From NCBI RefSeq assembly GCF_030463565.1, contig NC_134655.1, forward strand, positions 4,414,372-4,478,371: a stretch of DNA of 64,000 bases, read 5' to 3'. The notes beneath the pieces are model-generated. The model worked only from the letters and a program-made list of their open reading frames with translations, had not been told where the DNA came from and did not search any database. The translations under genes and the position numbers were made by a program. Position 1 is the stretch's first letter. Each line of letters opens with the position of its first letter. The DNA comes from Pelecanus crispus. Lineage: Eukaryota > Chordata > Aves > Pelecaniformes > Pelecanidae. Shown here in pieces: positions 26,535-41,534 of this stretch.

Positions 26535-26762
26535 GGGGGTTGACCTCTGCATGTGCCAGGAGTCAAGATAGAGTAAGAAATCAAGGTGAAAATAAGGATT
26601 TGTCTGGACATTTTAAGTATCCCTAGAAATATTCTATAAACACCTCTTTTGTTGAGTTAAACAACTGGTGAACTTGTTTGGGGGAAAAACAACGAGGTCC
26701 CAGAACCTTATCAGCAACACCAGTACGGTTTGCTTTTTGATTGTGTGCCTGGGTGGCGCGAT

Positions 26763-26785
26763 ACACATGCACACACACACAAAAA
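26763..26785. repeat. (CA)n microsatellite
   Basis: About eight CA units, one interrupted by TG, ending in an A run. Confidence 0.8.
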
Positions 26786-27554
26786 TACTGTTAAGAATAT
26801 AATTGAAGCCATTACATCATTTTCCACTTGTATGTGGAAATTTTCCACTTGCAGTCAGTATCAAACTCGGTATGTATTAAAGTAATTTTTTTTTAAGATT
26901 TCCATAACCCTTTGCCTACATAGTGTGATGCCTTAGTGACTGTTGCATTGCATGCTGTCCAAGGGAACTGCTTCTGTACAAATGTTAAATCAGTGAGTTC
27001 ATACAGCACAAGGAACAGGTGGTAAAAAATAGTTCATGTACAACGGACATAAGCAGTGATGAGGAAACAGTTGAACGCAGTGTATCCTAATTGTCTCTCC
27101 TCAGGTTTCAGGAGTAGTCCAAACAAAATACCTGAATTACTCTCCTCCTCCCTCCCCTTTATTTGACTACTAGTTAATATTTTTATAAATATATTTTTCA
27201 AGAATTTCCAGCTCACTGATGAAGTGTTGACAGAAATCTCTAATTTACAGCCATAAATACATACCATTTTTAATACAGCTTTTGTTAACTTTGCCTGTGT
27301 TACAATGTCTTCTTTTTTTTTTCCGGCATTCTTCTTGAAAGTAGTCCCATTAAGGGGGGATTGTTGAGGTTTTGCTGGGTTCTGTCATCACCAGCAGCAG
27401 CCGCTTCTGCTTTGTTCCAGCCCGTGAACCGTTTTGACGTGGCTTGCGCACTGGTGTTAACGCGTCTCTGCGTGGGAGGATGCGCGTTACCCCTGCTCTG
27501 TTCGGCAGGAAGCTGCAGCATTGATCCAGAACCTTGCCAAATTGTTGTGTGTGG

Positions 27555-27582
27555 TTTTTTTTTTTTTTTTTTTTTTAAAAAA
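27555..27582. repeat. T22-A6 homopolymer junction
   Basis: Twenty-two T are followed directly by six A. Confidence 0.9.
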
Positions 27583-30500
27583 GCACATCTTAGATTTAGA
27601 TGAATAATTTTACCAACCAAGAAGTTTAGGTGTCTTGACTTTGGCAAACTCCCTAAAGATGAAGTTTTTAGATCTTTTAACATCTGAATTCAAAAAAAGC
27701 TTTGAAATGTAGTTCTTGTCCCTGTTGTTGCTCTTACCTGACTGGAGAGGAGCTCAGGAAACTACTGCAGTGAGCAAATGATGGTTTCTCTCTCTTTGGT
27801 AGATGGTTCTTCTTTTGCCCAGAGGTTCTTTCTTCCTTGTCACTCAGGCAATTTGAAACTGGTAATAAAACCTCAGTATATTAGTTTGTCCTTCAGGATA
27901 TTGTGAAGAAACCAAAGTGTTCTCTTAGGAAAATGTTTGAAGTAGAACACTGTAAACTTTTTGTTATGTCCTTCTGTTTCTGGGTCTACTCTTAATAGTT
28001 ATTATGTATTTTTTAAATCAGTGTATTATATTAATCTGTCATGCCATCTGCAAGTTGGACAATATCCAATCCTGCATAGTTGTTTAAAAAAAAAAGAAAA
28101 AAATGGGAATGACTCTGTAAATTCAAACCGATGTGTTTGCTGGCTTAGTGTATTGGGTCCTGTGACGACTGCAGCCTTGCTGACATTAACCAATTAACAA
28201 TTTCTATACTGCTAACAATTTCCACACTTACTAGAGAGGTAAGACATTTTGGAGGACATATAGACAGCTTATTTTAAGCACCTTAGGCTGCCTAAAAAGA
28301 GACTTAATTGTCTTACCTAGTCAATGAATGGAGGTTGCCTTTGCTGATGAGGCCTTCTAAACAATTTATGTACATGCTCTGAGTTGTCTTTTAGAGGAAT
28401 GGTACTCTTTTCAAAGCTGAAATAACTGTCTAAAATAGAGTATCAGCCTGTTCCTTCTTCCTATTAAACTGCGTGACTGAATCCAGACAGAGATGGGGAG
28501 AGAGACTTTCTGGCATACTTCAGTTTTGTGGAGTTAAAAAAATTGATTGAAGAGCCAACATGCCAGATCGATATTTTATTTCTCCCACCTGAAACACCGT
28601 TGCCGTTGCCTGCTGCACTGTGCTAATAAAATAGGCTAAGAACTTCAGAGAAGTATTTCTGTGCCAAATGTCGACAAGTGTGTATTTCTTTTTTTACCCT
28701 GCGACTGCCACTTAGCAACAAAATGTGAAGGAAGTATAAATGTTGTTCTTTCCCTTTCTGTCTCCCAAATGTAAGGGAGGGTTCAGGAAAAACACGTCAT
28801 TCACAGTTGTTTTGCTTCCTGGAAATGACCTAAAATAAAAAAGAAAACAAAAAACCCCCCAATATAAATAAATTCTTTTTCCTTGCATTCAAGTGATTTG
28901 ATGATGCATGTAAATCACTCCTTGAAATCTCCGTTTAAGTTGGCAAAACTCTGCTGGTCATAAATAAATTCGTTAGAAGCCTGTCATGTGGGTTGTGTTA
29001 GGCTGCCTGATCTCTTACGCTGAAAGCTAGGAGAATTTTATTTAAATAACTTCACTTTCTGAAGAAGAGCACATTCTGCCCTGTTTTCCTGGCTTAAAAA
29101 TTAATTGCAAATTTTGGAATGGGAAGTTGCTAGTTTTTTCTGGTCTCTGCCAAACTGAGTTATGATAGCGGATTTTCATTAGGAAAATACTGGTGATCTG
29201 CTTAAGTGTTCCTTAATTTCTTCTTATTGAAGTTACTGAATGAAAAAGTAAAAATCTTAACTAACTTCACTCATCAGTGACCCAGCAATGGAAAAAACAA
29301 TAAATATTGCCGTATTTTTTTTTCTGAAACCCTGGCACCGAGTGTCTCTTGCTGCTGTCATCTTTGCTGTTATCTAAAATCCAGTGAGTTTGCCACTCAT
29401 TAATTTCAGGATATTTTGAATTAATTGAAGAGCAGTATCTAGGCCCTTAGGGCTCAGTTTACCGATGTAGGGCCATTTCTTTGTTAAATGCATTTTCTAA
29501 GGTAAATCTGCTAGGCAGGTTTTGCTCTGTGAAAGAATCGAGAATCTCAGGGTTATACTTACTGAGCTAAGGAAAAGGGGTTTTCAGAGCAGATAGATGG
29601 TAGGCAGAGGACTTAAATTCTACAAGTAGTGCCAATGTACTGTTTATCAGAAGAGGGTAAGAGGTTGTAAAATGAGATCTTCAGCCTGTTTTTCATAACT
29701 CTACTGATGATATTTGAAGAATTGTTTAGATGCCAAAAAATTATGGTTTGGTTTAGCTGTCTTCAATATCAGAAGCTGGTTAAGAGAAAACTGATTATAG
29801 CAGAGTGAACTGAAAAAGTAAGGGGAAATTTATTTTAATTGGATTAATTTGATTAAATTTATCAGTTCTGTTTTGATCAATCCTCTGGGAGCTATGTTTC
29901 TACATGGTACGCTGAGCAGATTGTGAAAGAGGGGGTGTCACAAAAAGTAGATTTTTAGGAGTCGGGGATCTTGGATTCTATTCTTGATTCTGTCACTTAC
30001 TCACTGTGCAAGCCTCCTAAATTGCATGAGTCACTTAATGTCTCTGCCTCATTTACACTTCCTATAAAAGTACTACTTATATCATGCCCAGTGTTTGACA
30101 GTTGCCTTTGCATCTCCTTCCCCTGTGTCATGTTTTAAGCCCCCAAAGTAGTTTCCAGTAACGTACAAAATTGTATCCAGTTTTGCCTAAACTATCCAGT
30201 TTGGGTCTGTAGATGTGACTGTCCCCAAAACAGAGGTTTAGTGAGAAATTTCATTGTTAATAATTGTCATTAAATAACAACCAATAGAATACCAAGAATG
30301 TAATTCATTTAATACTTCCATTCATCTACACCTAAATCCTGGTTTTGGTGCTTATATGCCATCAAACTTTTTTAAAGGATCTTTTAAATTCAATCACAAG
30401 GTTTTTCAGGCACTTGTAAAGTGAGTAATGTAGCTCCATTGCTATTTATTTCCCCAATTTGTGTCCTACTGTTGGTTACCCATCTGCCGTGTCACATTTA

Positions 30501-33500
30501 AGAGCCATAGGTTCTTAAAGACTGAAGCTGACTTTTTTTTAAGGCATTTTTATAGCCTACAGAAATTACAGATGGACACCACAATGATGTATTGCATTTT
30601 GGTTCACCTGCTCATATTGTTATTTCAGATGACTCAGAGAGCTGCTTTGGTGGTATTTTACAAAAACAAGATGTAGTCTTAAGGAATATAAACCTTAATT
30701 TTATTTTTTGCTAAACTTCATGCTGTTTGTCATGGTAACTCAAAAGACTTTGAACAATTTCCTTTTCTTTAAATATTTTCAGTGTCTTTAAAGTGTTTGC
30801 AAGCTTTTCTAGATCTCAAATAGAAGGAGGAGTGGTACATGGAAAATGAAATTATTAAAAAACATTTCTGGAGAGCTTACAGCCAAACAAACTTCATTTG
30901 AGGAGAAGCTGAGATTTGTGTAGCATGGCTCAGCTGAAGAAAAACTGACAGCTGAGTAACACCTTGTTTTGTTTTTTTCTTGACTGGCAATTACTTGATC
31001 TTAGTAGGACACCCAAAACTGCATAAATAAAGTATATTTAACTAGAAAGGCTGTGCATGCGTGTGTATGCATTTTGTGTCTAAAAATAGCTTTCTTTGAA
31101 CAGGATTCAATTTTAACTTTGCCTGCTTCTCTTTTAACATGGAGTAGAACTCCATGTGGAGAAACTAGCTGGCCAATAAAAGGGCAGTAGAATTCCCCTT
31201 GCTTGGCACTGCTTCTTTTCAACTCTTCGCTACCACGTACTTCCATTTAGTCAGCAGCAATATATGTAAATGAGTTCTGGGCATTAACGAATAAAGAACA
31301 GATGGTTTAGAAAATGCCTTTAAAATTAGTATTTTTTTGTCTTTAAAAGTAGTTTTGAACTCTGCCTGATTTTTCCAACTTATTTTACTAATTATTTTCA
31401 CTTACCCTTCCTTAATTCTAAGTTTAACAGAAAAATTGTGGAATTAATGTTTTTGAAACCTGGTATCTAATATGCCAGATTTTGTTCCATTATCATTATC
31501 TCTTTCTAATGGAGGAATTAACAGAAGAATATAATATGGATTGAGTAAGATTTTACAATCACATTCTAATACTACAAGCATACTGCTTCCATCAAATAAA
31601 GAGAACAGAGTCTCCTCTGCTCATCAGGAATGCCGGCAGACAATTGTACAGTGACTTTTCATTCTGAACAGCTCGGACCAGTAACAGGCTTTTGAGGAGA
31701 ACAAGCATACGTCAGCTTGTCTGTATTTCAGGCTTGCCTTGAGTTGGTCACCCAGAGGCATGCTAACGTGGCAAGTGAGGCAAAAGTCTGAACTGACATG
31801 CGTACGTCTTTGTAGAGCGTATGAAGTGCATGGTAAGTGCCGAACTGCTGCCTCTACAAACTGACATTCTTTCTTCCCAGAACAGGAACAACAAAAGTAA
31901 AAGCTCGTGCAAACTTTTTTATCCTTGGTAAGTGTTGAGATCTGCTGACACTTCCGAGGGTGATGCCAGTCTGTTAACCACCGAGAGCTCAGGTTTTGTG
32001 CCGTGTGGGCAGCTGCCCCTGAGGAGCTCTACTGGGACCCATCCGCTTGTTTTCCTGACACCATCGGAACAGCCGATGGCGATCTGTTCGCTACCCACAG
32101 AGAGAAGGTTTAGGCTCAAGGATAATGGCTGAATTCTGAAGGGAAGCATCTCTAATGAGCTATGTCTCCTGCTAACCAAGCATTAAAGATGCAAAAATGA
32201 AAACAGTTACTCTGTGAAGAGATGATACAAAGCTGGTCTGCTTTCAGGCTTTCAGAAGGTACGTTGAACTTACTTTAGAGTTTCGACCATAGTAGTAACA
32301 AAAGAATGACTGAGAAGGCAACTGATACTCTAACTGTAATATACAGCACTTACACATTTCCTAGTTTTAAAGTAGTATATGATGCACCTAGATCAAACTC
32401 ATTAGGGCAGGTTTATTCAGTTGTAAGCTAGTTCTTCTAAAACTAGCATCTGATACAATTGCTGGACTACTTTGGTTTCATAAGTTTTGCATTTAGTAGA
32501 CAGAACACTTCATGTGTAGCTAACCAGTACAAATAAATGCTGTCTTGTTGGCATCTGCCTTCACTATGTTTTGTTACAATTGCTGATTGTTTGTCAACAC
32601 AAATTTCTCCAGGTAAATTTTGGTTTTACTTACCTAACAACAGAGACAAAGCTATTTTGAAAGATGAAAACAAATTGTAAGATGGGGTCTGGAGACAGGG
32701 TAAGGAGGAACAGAATAGCAGCAATATTCCGTATTGACCAGTCGCAGTGGCGTCAGAGACCGTTACTCAAATCTCTGATCTTGTTCTGCCAGGTGTCTCG
32801 CTTATCTTCAGCAGCACGAGTGCTAATGCAGGATCTGTGCACCGATGTGTACAGTCACGGAGGTGTCGAGGAGCAATTTTTCAGCAGGCTGTGCAGATAC
32901 AGTAGCACCTAGCAGTTCTGAAGAAACTAGGTACAGTTGAAATGGCGCTGTCATTGCATAAGCAATATTTTAGTTATCATGAGGTAATTCCGTGAAAGCA
33001 ACGTGTTTGTGCCAGTGTCGTATTATTGAATACTGGAATTAGCCAGCGAAGCTTGCTAATAAGTACGCAGCGTTCACTGCGCGGCTCTGCTTTCACTAAA
33101 ACTGAACTACTTTGTTTGCTGGGTGTGCCCGAGGCTTTTGTGCCTCTGTGCGCCTTTCTGCTTCCACTGTGTTCGTGTGAAGGTTTCATATCTTGGCTTT
33201 TTATCAATATTCAAATTTGTCATGATTCACCCATCTTGCTTCAAATTATTATCTCAGCATTTGAGCAGGCTAGCTGAGATGTGGCTTAGGCGTGCGTTGT
33301 ACGATGTTTGTTTCTCTACTACTTAAAGTATGTTAAATTAAGGATGGTTTCTCATCTAGTAATGCCAGTGCAGTAGATCTGCAATGAGTGGGAATTTGTC
33401 TGAGACTTCTACTGCTCACGTTGGGATCAGGTGTACACCCAGTTTACAACCATAGTAGACAACCTTTGCTTCCAAAAGTTGCAACTCACAAGTGCATTTT

Positions 33501-36023
33501 GGCAGCTTTAGGAAGGGGAATTGAAAGTTAGATAAACTCCTTGTGTCGAGCTGTGCAAAAAAAAGTTTTTTGAAGGTTATAAATTCTGACAATACGGGAA
33601 ATGTTTTGCATGGTAGGATTGTTGCATAAATTATGAAAAACAGGTTTAACAAGTATTGGCAATATCTATGCATACAGTTGTTTTCTAAGATAACCGAATT
33701 TGTTCTTCGTTAATGAAATAATGCTTGTCTCTCCAGGCACTTTTCAGTAGTGTATTCAAATAGATTGGTTATATGATAGAGGTACAGCATACCTCAGGGA
33801 AATGAGAAATTTGCATATAAGCAAACCTGTAGTAGCAATGGATTTTTAAGAGGATTGGGGTTTCTGAACCTAATTTTTTAGTTTTTAGTAAAAGGTGGGG
33901 TAAAACACTAAAAGTGTGGATGCATGCGCTTATTAAATAAACGCGTGAAGAGCTCTTAAGTGCCGAGATCCCATCTCTGGCTCAAAATACCAAAGCTATA
34001 AACAGCTGGATTCCTGGGGAGTGTTCTAGGAAAGTACCCCTGGATATTTACTGTGTTCTTATATTAATTCATTTTGCTTACCGCTGTTAGTTAACAACTT
34101 AATGCTAGGCTAGATGGACTTCTGGTTTGAGTTGTTCTTGTGTTCAGAGTATCCTCCCTTTACATATACTTCCCCCCCCACACCCCTTACGTTGGGGGAT
34201 ATGAAGGCTGAATTAGCTGTTCATGTTTTCTTAGGTTGCTGTTATGCTGTGGCGATATGAGTTGATCTCTGATGTTGCTCTGAAACACCAGGATGAGAAC
34301 TTTGCCTGGTTCCGAGCAGTTACAAAGCTAGCTTTGCAAATCCCATCAACAAAATCTGGAAGAATACCATCTTTTGATAGATCTTCAGTGAAAGTCATTA
34401 GTTCAATATCACTGGCATTATGCTTTAAATCTCCTTAGTGTTCCTGGTTCTTCACAGGTCTGTGTAGGCCTGTCTGACCTACATAAATGTCAAAAGATTT
34501 ATCTTGGCTAGTTACTTACTGTCCCAACATCTTCTTTCCCATCTATGGCAACTTTACCTGGAGTTGCTGAGAATTACTTCTAAATAACAGGTAGCCTAGG
34601 CCTGCTAACCGTTGCATAATTGTATAATGAATTTGTCTTCATAATGAAAATCTAAATTTCTGACCTATTTTATAATGTAAAAATACCAAAGCAAATTCCA
34701 ATACTATGTTGTTTTTGTAATTGTAGCGTATCTGGGAAAAATGCCTGCCTTCCCCCTGCCCCAGAAAAATAAAGCTCTGTTTTAACTCTTCAGTGTATGG
34801 TATTAATTCATGATGGGAAGCTATTTCTGGTTACACATATGATTATTTCCTTTAGCTAAACTTTACCTTTTTTTGCTTATGCATCCTTATTTGGTCTGCT
34901 TTAATAAAGTTATGCTACTCCTTACATAAAATGGTGGTATCTGATGCAGAGGCTTCAGCCATATTCTAAATACCATGGCTGTAATTGTATCAGGTAATGG
35001 CAATCTCTGGCTGTATGCCAAGTAAAACAAATAAGAATGTTCTAATTGTTAGATGAAACAAGGAGACTTATGAAGAATTTGGTAGTACTTTAGTAAGTCT
35101 CTTAATCTTAAATTGTTTTCACTCATCAAAATGGTCACTTTGGCAGATCACTGTCTTTGCTGGAGATGAGCATGTTTATATTCATACATGCCATATTTTG
35201 AATCTTAGGAGAATAAAAAATTATGAGATGCCATGCTCTCTGTAACCTTCCCTTTTCCAGTTTAACTGGTTCTTAACCAAACTTAAGCAAGTCGGTTTTT
35301 ACAAATGGTGGTAACTGTGTACTGTCTGTTAATCGCTTTGTTTTTCAAAGCGTGTCGTTGGAATTTGCACCCATAGCTCCTCTCTGTATTGAATGTTACC
35401 CCATTGGGTGTGTGTACGTCTATAGAATGGTACGTTAGCCTGAGAATTAGCTTAGCTGTGTGCAGGCTTCCCTGTTACTAATCATTACCTCTGCTTTGCA
35501 GAACATCTTCAAGTCCTGTAGGTTTACAAGTCTGTAGAGCCCTTGGATGTTTTTACCTTTTTATATTCACCTTTGCCAGTACGCATGAATATTGTTCTTT
35601 TTTGGAGAATATTCTGCTTGTTTGGATTTCTTTTCCCCTGAATAATTAAGTTCTACAGTTTGATTACTGTATTTTGTGTTTGATTACTGCAGGCTATAGA
35701 ATTTCCCCCTCTGCTTTTATGTGGATAGTTTAAGCCTTTTTGAAAAGGCATTTACTACATTGCAGGTAGAAGAGCTGTTGCTTTTGTAGCTTTTTCCAAA
35801 AACTTTCTGCTGCTTCATTAATAAGATTGTCACAGTCCCAAAATCAGCTCAGGCAGGAATGACCCTCAGAACACCACTTGACTGACTGGCCAGCCAAGAA
35901 CTGAAACAAATGTCTAAGGAAAAAGTTGGGAAAGTTGGTCAGTGTGTTACACTGGCAACTGGATTATCAAACTGTTCATCATTTCATCAGGATTTTTTTT
36001 TATCCTTTATACTTTTCAGTTGA

Positions 36024-36242
<219 letters not shown>

Positions 36243-37405
36243 TAAGAAAATTACTTTGATACCATGAACATCTATAGCAGAAGTCAAACCATTTAAATTA
36301 TCTGCATGTATTTAGTGTAGTTGTCACTGTTTTGCACTCTATACGCGTTTTGTGCATAGATTCAAAAGATCCTTTTGGTAGAACTGTCATCACCTTAAAA
36401 GTCTGAGCCATGAAAATGGAATGAAGTTGTATTCTTGCCCACTTACGCACTCAGAGAGTGGTCTGCAGAGCTGTATTTATGTCTAAGACTCCATCAAGCA
36501 AGGTATTGTCTTAGTGATGGTGGCCTGAGATCTCTTTTGTAGCATAGCGAACTACAGAAACGTGATGGATCAGTCCATTGATCCTGGAAAGAGCATGTTC
36601 CAGTATGAAAGTTAATAGTTTGATGTAGGCTTCTGGAAACAAGCACGGCAAAAAACTGCAATCCCAAAACAAGCTGCCTTATTTAGCTTGTGGGAGTTGA
36701 ACTATTGCTTTCCCAAAACTTTCTTTGCTTTCAGAGCAAGTGGCCTGCACAGACCCCACAAAGCCCTTATACAGTGAGGCCAAGTAAATCATTGCTCTTG
36801 CTTTTCTTTGGTCCTTATGTGTGGAGCTGAATCTATTTTAATTGTTAGGTTCTAGGAAACCTGCATGCATTCTCTTGGAACAGCAGCATAAAAGAGATTA
36901 AGCAGCAAATACTGCTTTTAGTTATTTCTGGAAAGGTATACTGCAGGAAGCGTTACTCTGTATTCTTCTGCTTTTTCCCAAATTATTTGGTATTAGACAC
37001 TTGCAAAAAAGAAGTCACTGGACTTAAGATGAACTTCTCTTCTCAGTATGACTGTTGTGTTGCTCTTTGAGTCCATATTTGAGTGGACATATGACAATTT
37101 CAAAATATTTTTTTATGATAGTAGGCATGTCATAATGCCAGAGACAACACACAAGTTACAGTATTTCTTTTTAATAATTACTTAGCCCTACTAAATATTT
37201 AGGATTTCTTAAGAGAAAAAGAGGCTTTCTGTTGTATTCACACATAAGAAATGTAAATTGAATAGAAATATCATTTCTTTGTAAAATGGTAAGAGGCCCT
37301 ACTGTATTAGAATGGTGGTATCCAGTAGTAACCTCAGCATTATGAATTTTACAGTAGCTGAAAGTCTAATAAAAATACATTTCCAGTCCAACTCAAAGAC
37401 AAGGG

Positions 37406-37467
37406 CTTCTTACTTTTACTTTTTACTTCTTACTTTACTTTTACTTCTTACTACTTACTACCTACTT
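37406..37467. repeat. TTACT/TACTT simple repeat
   Basis: Imperfect tandem units of TTACTTTTAC, TTCTTAC and CTACTTA over about 60 bases, all pyrimidine-biased on the + strand. Confidence 0.85.
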
Positions 37468-40322
37468 GGATAGGTAATTCTGAGTGAGAGGAATGTAAGC
37501 TTCCTTTGGAGTTTATCAGCATTTTCACTATAAACAGAATTATTCATTATTTATGTAATGTCAGACCAAAAAATAAATCCTAGCCGAAACTGTGTGTGCA
37601 TTCTCAACAAGAAGCTTTTTTCAGAGAAGTAGTTTGTCTTGTCACTGAGCCCGTAGAGTACTTTAAATGATGTGTTCAAGTAATCAAAATTGTAGTGACT
37701 TTTAATACTAAACCAAGCTAGAAGTCAAAATTAAAACTGGTAGAATTTTTCTGCTTTACTAGGTTGACTTCTGGTAGTAACCATAGTGGTGTTTTCAATT
37801 TAATTTAATTTATAATACTTTATTAAAAATCAGACTATGAATATACTCGGAAAATGTCTCTTTAAAAGTGCGAAGTGCATAATGAAATAGCATTTAGCTC
37901 TTTCCATGGGATAGTCTATAAATATTATTAGATGCTGTTTTATTCTCTCGGTAATAAACTTCTGAGATGACCAAAATATTCATCCTTAAAGAGAAGCTGA
38001 AACCAAAGCCTGAGTTCAAAAATCCACTCTCCCTTGGAAAGACTGGTTTTGACTTTGTTCCTTGGGAGACTTCTGATTAGTAACTTTAATACTTGCGTGA
38101 CACAAAGGAGGCTTTTACTTCCTATGCCCTTTCCATGTCTTGTTGCAGACTCCTTGAGACTTCAACAACAGTGTAAACAAACTTAATGCAGAACTGTAGT
38201 CTTGCTTAGTTCTGACTGATTTTATAGACTCTCACGATTCTTCTTATTGGAGAACCCTGATTTAGGAGGGAAGAATGGAGGGGTCAAAAATATAATGGTC
38301 CCTGTGTTATCCATTTGCTTAGTTGCTCTCTCCTATTTCGTTTAAGGTTTTTTAATGATAGTTTTTTAAAACCTTTAGCAAATTCCTAGGAATTCTAAGA
38401 AATGGTCACAAAGTAGGTTCCATGATTCGTGGTTTGGTGTTTGGTGGGGTTGGGGTTTTTTTTTCTCCTATAAGTCAAATGTGCTTCTCAAGTGATTGCG
38501 TAATATATAGTTGTGGATCATCCACAAGCTTTCCATGCAAAAGGGGCAGGGGAGGTTGTGTATAAATATGAGAGATACAATTTTTAATTGTTAGTCCTTA
38601 AAAGAATGATTCATCGCTGTTTGTGCCCCTGTCAGTGAGATAGCTTATGTCCTCCATATTTCTTTTATGCAATATTAATGGCAGAAAGGCATTTCAGGAT
38701 GTCTAGAGTATGACGTAAAGAGAGATTCTTCATCTTTCATCTTGTATAATGCTAATTTCCAGATCATCCTGAAAAACATCGGCCTGGTTAGGAGACCTTA
38801 CTTCTGTAGGTATGCTGCTGATGACCTTGTGGGAGCCAATTCAGCAATTTGCTGACAGAGGTCACAGTATTTCAAAATTGCCAATTCGGACAACTACAAT
38901 GCTCTGGGGGCCCAGAGACAAAATCATTTGAAGACACGGCTCAGGAGTGTCTCCTATATCCTGAAGCAGAGTGATAGATCTTCTTTTCTCTGATTAATGA
39001 ATTATCTTCCCAAACTAAATAAATTAATGTTTCAGTTGTAAAAAGCAACGTGCGATCCTTTTGCAGCAGGAACTTCAACCAAATAACAGGAGATACGAGT
39101 GAATTGACTGCTGTTAGCTCCCATGTGGTTTTTCAAATTGCTGCCATTTTCACCTTTTATAAAACTAACTAGGAGAAAGTACAAACCTTTAAAGGACCAT
39201 TTCAATGCCATGTTTCATGAGAATGCTTCCTGAAGTGTAATTTAGCATTCTTACTTACATGTGACTTTATATGAATTGCAGTGCACTTTAGTAGTTGAAC
39301 AGATGTAGGGCTTTGAAATGAACACTGGGAGTCATGAACTCTTTCTTCATTTCTGCCAGACAGAACCCATGCAATATTGCCATGGTCCAGTTGCTGCTGG
39401 GGTGGAGTTTCACCACCTTTCCATCATGAGAAACTCTAAGATACGTTTCTTTTTTGATAGTACTGCTTTTTTTATTAAAGATCAGATATCAAAGGACTAC
39501 TTGGGAGACAAGTCATAAAGACCAGTTGTTTTGAAACACATTTGATACTGATAGCAGTCGTTCCTTCCCTGCATAAACTCGGCTTTATCTCTATTTCCAT
39601 TCTCCTTGAGCTCATCTTTTTGATCTGCCGTTCTACCAAGTCTTTTCCTTCCTGCACAAATTTGAATTTCTGCCTCAGGATGCCTCCGATTTTGCTGTTG
39701 ATTCTTAATACAGATGTTAAGATTAATGCCTCTACTCATTCCCTCTCTGTTTCACGTTATAGCAAATGAACACCTTTTAAATGTATTTTCTCATTAATTT
39801 AATTAAGAATCCATGGGGGTTTTTGCTAGAAGGTAAAGCTTGTCTTGCTAATTCAAACCTTCTCCCCATTTTTTTAATTAAAACGACATAACTATTATGA
39901 CTGTATGTAATAGGAAACTTTTTGGGAAACATTATTGTAATTCCAACAGGGTAATAAATAACTGGAATTGACCAGCGGCTCTTCCTTAAAATACCTTGAA
40001 AGAGATCTTTGCCCTGAAGTTGTCGTTCTTCAGTGAAGTCAAGTCTGCAGAGTTGTACATGCTTGCTGTGTTGATACAAAAGGCCTTTAGCCCGTGCGCG
40101 CTGGTTTAAATATTAGCTTAAACAGTTGTAGCCAATAATGTTGACTGAAAGGTGGCTTTTCATTGTTGACAAAGTCAGCACATTTAAGAGTTGTGGAAAT
40201 TCTTTCCTTCCTGCGAGTGCAGTGGCACCAGCAACTCTTGCAGCTTATATGCCTTAGAACAGAGAAGAAAGAGTCTTGATCTCAGTATTTTACTCTTTGG
40301 ACAATATTCAGTGATTTCATGG

Positions 40323-40355
40323 ATGTAAATAAATGATTCGTTAAAAAAAGAATGC
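40323..40355 (+). repeat. Dispersed 33-bp segment, copy 1
   Basis: It shares ATGTAAATAAATGAT, then TTAAAAAA and GAATGC, with 41503-41534, differing by two substitutions and one A. Confidence 0.6.
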
Positions 40356-41502
40356 TTGTCATGAAGTAGAGAGTAGTCTCCTGAGTAGTCTTTCGCCTCC
40401 ATTGTTAAATCAGAATGTAATATTCAAGCCCTACTAAAGGTGATCAGAAAGAAGCCAGCATATTTGCTACTAATGTGAGGCTAAAAAGCTGTGGACTACT
40501 GCTAATAAAAAATAGGCTCAGCTTCTAATAAGGAGCAATAGTCACTTAATCTGAAGCATTGTATACAGCTATTTCCATAGCACTAGTTAGGTAAATAAAG
40601 GGGAAAGGTACTATGTTATGTGGTATCATAAGGAATACTGTACAAGTTACAGGCCAACTTCTTTTGTTAGAAAAGGTTTTATAGCTTGCTGCTGTTCAAA
40701 GATTGAGCTGACAAACCGTAAGTCAGTAGAAGGATTAGCCGTCACCCAGAGCAGCCTGATCTGCTTCATCGTGGGGCTACGTGAACGCTGTTACTGGTAG
40801 GACCGAGGCAGGCAGAGTTTGTCGCAGTTTAACTGGCGAGCTGGCGGTAAGGGTTGTACGTCGAGCCGTGTTTCTCGTCTTGAGCGGAGGAAACAGCAAA
40901 CAGCGAGTGAACTTCAGGACCAGGCAGACACGTCTTTCTGACGCCTAGGAGGTTTTGCACTACTCCAGCTCCGGGGTATTCCATGTGCGTTCTTTGTAAC
41001 GGATTCTTTGTTACCTGCTTTAATGTACTTCTGACAAAAATGTTTACAATTAATTCGTCTTAAACTAAGTAGTGATAATTGCATGCAAATCTCTTACAGA
41101 TTTCAGTGCAGTAGATAAAACTGAACAGAATGATTATTTGATCATAACTTACTCCACAGTGGACTAGAAGCTTAAATTTCAACAAGGCTTGATGTTTTAG
41201 ATACTTATCCAAATTCCATGTTGATAGTCTAACGAGAATAATGTTATTTCTTCCTCTCAGTATGGTTCGAGAGTCAGTACAAGAGGAACAGATTTGTAAA
41301 CTGTGCTTGGAACTTTGAGTCGGAACAGTTGAACATGAGAGTTGCTTGAACTTCGGTTTCGGGGTGGGTTCTGGAACAATTCTTTCTTAGCCCAACTGAG
41401 ATCTATAGAGAGACGTATTACAGCAATAGTCTAGCAAGTGCCAGAAGCGCTTGGTAGAACAATAAATGTGGTGTGTGCGTGTTTTCCCCCGTCCCAAGGT
41501 GT

Positions 41503-41534
41503 ATGTAAATAAATGATGCATTAAAAAAGAATGC
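41503..41534 (+). repeat. Dispersed 33-bp segment, copy 2
   Basis: Counterpart of 40323-40355 in the same orientation, about 1.2 kb away. The flanks are not clearly alike. Confidence 0.6.

Noticed and set aside
27300..27683. 127-codon - strand frame containing a lysine run.
   Set aside because: The lysine run is the translation of the T22 tract. The rest is unlike any protein.
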